DNA from: Azospira restricta
Lineage (GTDB): Bacteria; Pseudomonadota; Gammaproteobacteria; Burkholderiales; Rhodocyclaceae
Direction of reading: 5' to 3'
NCBI RefSeq assembly: GCF_016858125.1
Contig: NZ_CP064781.1
Coordinates: forward strand, 3,543,501 to 3,607,500
DNA: 64,000 bases
Positions 60,305-64,000 of the stretch are shown one piece after another (position 1 is the first letter of the stretch; each line of letters opens with the position of its first letter). The position numbers and the translations under genes are program-made. The notes under the pieces are model-generated. The model worked only from the letters and a program-made list of their open reading frames with translations, did no database searches and was not told where the DNA came from.

Positions 60305-61203
60305 GCATCGCCGCCGGCCAAGCGTTTGCCGAGTGGATGGCCGCCGTCCAGGCGCGCACCGAAACCTCGCTGTCCCGCCTGCTGCCGTCCGCCGAATCGA
60401 TCCCGGCGCGCCTGCACCAGGCGATGCGCTACAGCACGCTCGGCGGCGGCAAACGCGTGCGCCCGTTGCTCGCCTTCGCCGCCGGCGAAATCACCGCGGC
60501 CGCACCGGAGGCGATCGACTTCGCCGCCTGCGCGGTCGAATGCATCCACGTCTATTCGCTGGTGCACGACGACCTGCCGAGCATGGACGACGACGTGCTG
60601 CGCCGCGGCCGCCCGACCTGCCACGTCGAGTACGACGAACCGACCGCGCTGCTGGTCGGCGACAGCCTGCAGTCGCTGGCCTTCGAGCTGCTAGCGCGGA
60701 CACCGCAGACCGACGCCGACCGCCGCGTCGAGATGGTGCGCCTGCTCGCCGCCGCCGCCGGCTCCTGCGGCATGGCCGGCGGCCAGGCGATCGACCTCGA
60801 ATCGGTCGGCAAGGCACTGACGCAGCCCGAGCTCGAACTGATGCACGCGCTGAAGACCGGCGCGCTGATCCGCGCCGCGGTACTGCTTGGCGCCTTGTGC
60901 GGGGCGCCGCTGGCGGACGCCGAGCGCGATGCGCTGGACCGCTTCGCGAAGCGCGCCGGACTGCTCTTCCAGGTCGTCGACGACATCCTCGACTGCACTG
61001 CGAGCACCGCGACGCTGGGCAAGACGGCAGGCAAGGACGCCGCCGCCGACAAACCGACCTACGTCAGCCTGATGGGCCTCGACGGCGCGCGCCGCTTCGC
61101 CGCCGAGCTCGAGGCCGATGCCCTGGCCTGTCTCGCCGTCTTCGGCGAGCGCAGCCGCCGCCTTGCCGAACTCGCCACCTTCATAGCGCGGCGGGAGTTC
61201 TGA
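60301..61203 (+). CDS. ispA: Farnesyl diphosphate synthase IspA
   Basis: 300-residue prenyltransferase joining IPP and DMAPP/GPP to FPP. First Asp-rich motif DDLPSMDDD, second DDILD, and GGGKRVRPLL for diphosphate binding. Second gene of xseB-ispA-dxs, the conserved isoprenoid operon. Confidence 0.97.
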   Translation: MSIAAGQAFAEWMAAVQARTETSLSRLLPSAESIPARLHQAMRYSTLGGGKRVRPLLAFAAGEITAAAPEAIDFAACAVECIHVYSLVHDDLPSMDDDVLRRGRPTCHVEYDEPTALLVGDSLQSLAFELLARTPQTDADRRVEMVRLLAAAAGSCGMAGGQAIDLESVGKALTQPELELMHALKTGALIRAAVLLGALCGAPLADAERDALDRFAKRAGLLFQVVDDILDCTASTATLGKTAGKDAAADKPTYVSLMGLDGARRFAAELEADALACLAVFGERSRRLAELATFIARREF

Positions 61204-61239
61204 CCCCGGCCGCCCCCGCCGCCACACGACGCAGACACG

Positions 61240-63111
61240 ATGAACGCTGAAGCGATGACCGATTTCACGCTGCTTTCCACGATCGCCTCGCCCGCCGACC
61301 TGCGCCGCCTCGACCGACGCGACCTGCCGCAGCTCACCGACGAGCTGCGCAGCTTCCTCGTCGACTCGGTGGCGAAGACCGGCGGCCACTTCTCGTCGAA
61401 CCTCGGCACTGTCGAGCTGACGGTGGCGCTGCACTACGTCTTCGACACGCCTGAGGACCGGCTGGTGTGGGACGTCGGCCACCAGTGCTACGCGCACAAG
61501 GTACTCACCGGGCGGCGTGCGCAGATGGCGACGCTGCGCATGCACGACGGCCTCTCCGGCTTCCCCAAGCGCAGCGAGAGCGAATACGACACCTTCGGCG
61601 TCGGCCACTCGTCGACCTCGATCTCGGCGGCGCTGGGCATGGCGCTGGCCGCCAAGCAGAAGGGCGAGCAGCGCAAGGTCGTCGCGGTGATCGGCGACGG
61701 CGCGATGTCCGCCGGCATGGCCTTCGAGGCGCTGAACAACGCCGGCGTCGCCGACGCCGACCTGCTCGTCATCCTCAACGACAACGACATGTCGATCTCG
61801 CCGCCGGTCGGCGCGCTGAACAAGTACCTGGCGCGGCTGTTCTCCGGCCGCACCTTCAACGCCGCGCGCCGCGCCGGCGAGAAGGTGCTCGGCGTCGCGC
61901 CGCCGCTGCTGGAGTTCGCCAAGCGCGCCGAGGAGCACATGAAGGGCATGCTGACGCCGGGCACGCTGTTCGAGGAGTTCGGCTTCAACTACATCGGTCC
62001 GATCGACGGCCACGACCTCGACTCGCTGATCCCGACGCTGCAGAACCTGCGCGACCTGAAGGGGCCGCAGTTCCTGCACGTGATCACCAAGAAGGGCCAG
62101 GGCTACAAGCTGGCCGAGGCCGATCCGATCCTCTACCACGGCGTCGGCAAGTTCGCGCCCGACGTAGGCATCCAGCCGCCGGCGGCGGCGCCGAAGCTGA
62201 CCTACACGCAGGTCTTCGGCGACTGGCTTTGCGACATGGCGGCGGCCGAGCCGCGGCTGGTCGGCATCACGCCGGCGATGCGCGAGGGCTCGGGCATGGT
62301 CCGCTTCGCCGAGCAGTTCCCCGACCGCTACTACGACGTCGGCATCGCCGAGCAGCACGCCGTCACCTTCGCCGCCGGGCTGGCCTGCGAGGGCCTGAAG
62401 CCGGTCGTCGCGATCTACTCGACCTTCCTGCAGCGCGCCTACGACCAGCTGGTACACGACGTCGCGCTGCAGAACCTGCCGGTGCTCTTCGCCATCGACC
62501 GCGGCGGCCTGGTCGGCGCCGACGGCCCGACGCACCACGGCACCTTCGACCTCTCCTACCTGACCTGCATCCCGAACATGGTGGTGATGGCGCCGGCCGA
62601 CGAGGCCGAATGCCGCCGCCTGCTGTCCACCGCGCTGGCGCTCGACGGCCCGAGCGCAGTGCGCTATCCGCGCGGCGCCGGCATGGGCACGGTGCCCGAC
62701 ACCGACCTCGCACCGCTGCCTGTCGGCCGGGGGGAAATCCGCCGCCAGGGCCAGGGCGTCGCGCTGCTCGCCTTCGGCAGCATGCTGGCGCCGGCGCTCG
62801 CCGCCGGCGAGGCGCTCGAGGCGACGGTGGCCAACATGCGCTTCGTCAAGCCGATCGACCGCGACCTCGTCGCGCGGCTGGCGCGGGAACATTCCCTGCT
62901 CGTCAGCGTCGAAGAAAATGCCTTGATCGGTGGCGCCGGTTCGGAAATCGCGCGCGTCCTGGAGGAAGTCGGCAGTGGCACGCCGCTCCTGCGCCTCGGG
63001 CTCCCCGACCGCTTCATCGATCACGGCGACCATGCCCGCCTGCTGGCGGAACTCGGCCTCGACGGCGACGGCATCGTCCGCGCAGTGCGGGCAAGAACGC
63101 AGCAGCCCTGA
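61240..63111 (+). CDS. dxs: 1-deoxy-D-xylulose-5-phosphate synthase
   Basis: 623-residue thiamine diphosphate enzyme for the first MEP step (pyruvate + glyceraldehyde 3-phosphate). GGHFSSNLG and [11 protein letters not shown] at the N-terminus, thiamine site [15 protein letters not shown] ... LND, and the catalytic Glu in [14 protein letters not shown] 61240 is used; ATG 61255 is possible, and neither has a strong ribosome-binding site. Confidence 0.98.
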   Translation: MNAEAMTDFTLLSTIASPADLRRLDRRDLPQLTDELRSFLVDSVAKTGGHFSSNLGTVELTVALHYVFDTPEDRLVWDVGHQCYAHKVLTGRRAQMATLRMHDGLSGFPKRSESEYDTFGVGHSSTSISAALGMALAAKQKGEQRKVVAVIGDGAMSAGMAFEALNNAGVADADLLVILNDNDMSISPPVGALNKYLARLFSGRTFNAARRAGEKVLGVAPPLLEFAKRAEEHMKGMLTPGTLFEEFGFNYIGPIDGHDLDSLIPTLQNLRDLKGPQFLHVITKKGQGYKLAEADPILYHGVGKFAPDVGIQPPAAAPKLTYTQVFGDWLCDMAAAEPRLVGITPAMREGSGMVRFAEQFPDRYYDVGIAEQHAVTFAAGLACEGLKPVVAIYSTFLQRAYDQLVHDVALQNLPVLFAIDRGGLVGADGPTHHGTFDLSYLTCIPNMVVMAPADEAECRRLLSTALALDGPSAVRYPRGAGMGTVPDTDLAPLPVGRGEIRRQGQGVALLAFGSMLAPALAAGEALEATVANMRFVKPIDRDLVARLAREHSLLVSVEENALIGGAGSEIARVLEEVGSGTPLLRLGLPDRFIDHGDHARLLAELGLDGDGIVRAVRARTQQP

Positions 63112-63148
63112 GGCCCCAACGACAAATCGCCCCGAGCAGAGAACCGCA

Positions 63149-63955
63149 ATGAACGCACCGCAAACCCCCGCCGCCATGGAAGATGTCCAGGGCTCGGCCG
63201 ACACCCGCCAGCTCGCCATCAACAAGGTCGGCATCAAGGCGATCCGCCATCCGGTCAAGGTCCAGGACCGTACCGGCGGCGTCCAGCACACGATCGCCGT
63301 GTTCAACATGTACGTCAGCCTGCCGCACAACTTCAAGGGCACGCACATGTCGCGCTTCGTCGAGATTCTCAACAGCCACGAGCGCGAGATCTCGGTCGAG
63401 AACTTCCCGGCAATGCTCGCCTCGATGGTCGAACGGCTGGAAGCCGAGAGCGGCCATATCGAGATGAACTTCCCGTATTTCGTGAACAAGACGGCACCGG
63501 TATCGGGCGTGCAGAGCCTGATGGACTACGACGTCACCTTCATCGGCGAGATCTGCAGCGGCGAGGTCGTCTCCATGGTCAAGGTGGTGGTGCCGGTGAC
63601 CAGCCTGTGCCCGTGCTCGAAGAAGATTTCCGAATACGGCGCGCACAACCAGCGCTCGCACGTCACCGTCACCGCCCGCCTCGACGAGCACATGTGGCTG
63701 GAGGAGATCATCGAGCTGGTCGAGGCCGAAGCTTCCTGCGAACTGTTCGGCCTGCTCAAGCGCCCGGACGAGAAGTTCGTCACCGAACGCGCCTACGACA
63801 ATCCGAAGTTCGTCGAGGACATGGTGCGCGACGTCGCCGCGCGGCTGAACGCGGAGAAGCGCATCTCGGCCTACGTGATCGAGTCGGAAAACTTCGAATC
63901 GATCCACAACCACTCGGCCTACGCGCTGATCGAGCGCGACAAGACGCAGGGCTGA
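63149..63955 (+). CDS. folE2: GTP cyclohydrolase FolE2 (type IB)
   Basis: 268-residue GCYH-IB enzyme starting folate synthesis from GTP. Zn/metal-binding Cys at 154 in [38 protein letters not shown] in the N-terminal half. ATG 63149 gives the family N-terminus, with earlier in-frame codons belonging to dxs. It lies 37 nt after dxs and may share its transcript. FolE2 often substitutes for zinc-dependent FolE under Zn limitation; no Zur box is evident. Confidence 0.96.
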   Translation: MNAPQTPAAMEDVQGSADTRQLAINKVGIKAIRHPVKVQDRTGGVQHTIAVFNMYVSLPHNFKGTHMSRFVEILNSHEREISVENFPAMLASMVERLEAESGHIEMNFPYFVNKTAPVSGVQSLMDYDVTFIGEICSGEVVSMVKVVVPVTSLCPCSKKISEYGAHNQRSHVTVTARLDEHMWLEEIIELVEAEASCELFGLLKRPDEKFVTERAYDNPKFVEDMVRDVAARLNAEKRISAYVIESENFESIHNHSAYALIERDKTQG

Positions 63956-64000
63956 TCCCGCGATCCCGCGCCCCTCCCCACCCTTGCCGGACCCGGCAAG

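Overview
The window is a high-GC chromosomal segment of a betaproteobacterium. Gene content and order (FixH/DUF3149 attached to a cbb3 oxidase cluster, the ribF-ileS-lspA-fkpB-ispH chain, AddAB-like recombination genes, FolE2, tandem DUF1631 genes) fit Rhodocyclales (Azospira/Dechloromonas/Azonexus-like). This is inferred from gene families and not from any search. No prophage, insertion sequence or CRISPR array was seen.

Layout. 1-5400 (minus): an AddA-like helicase cut by the window edge and an AddB-like nuclease. 5400-13960: housekeeping genes for a 7Fe ferredoxin, a lytic transglycosylase, thioredoxin, Rho, ribosomal protein L31, a GT-C glycosyltransferase, bacterioferritin, oligoribonuclease, an M48 protease and RsgA. 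13970-22370 (minus): a complete cbb3 cytochrome oxidase locus (ccoI-ccoS, ccoN-O-Q-P, ccoG-fixH-DUF3149). It carries two perfect FNR boxes, one placed as a class II activator of ccoN, the other apparently driving a short terminated transcript. 22450-23210: a short-chain dehydrogenase.

23460-31190 (plus) and 39570-31480 (minus) are two convergent type IV pilus tip operons with the same gene order: pilE-like, fimT, pilV, pilW, pilX, pilY1. They meet at back-to-back terminators and a tRNA-Thr(CGT). The minus operon is followed by a TonB-like gene. 39840-45470 (minus) is ribF-ileS-lspA-fkpB-ispH. Then come amiC, tsaE and, divergently, queG.

48457-52450 is the most interesting unit: a good sigma-70 promoter, a hairpin at the predicted 5' end, a complete c-di-GMP-I (GEMM) riboswitch, a 200-nt leader and two tandem DUF1631 genes closed by a terminator. 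With two PilY1 pilus clusters about 10-25 kb away, this suggests c-di-GMP-tuned surface behaviour.

52500-56030: a 2,4-dienoyl-CoA reductase-like flavoenzyme with its TetR regulator and an alpha/beta hydrolase, preceded by a palindromic operator candidate. 56070-59900 (minus): a CigR-like protein, a sulfurtransferase, a SpoIIAA/STAS-like protein, an EamA transporter and a Rieske oxygenase. 59970-63955 (plus): xseB-ispA-dxs, the isoprenoid precursor operon, then folE2. Function calls come from motifs read directly in the translations; start sites were chosen by ribosome-binding sites and overlaps.
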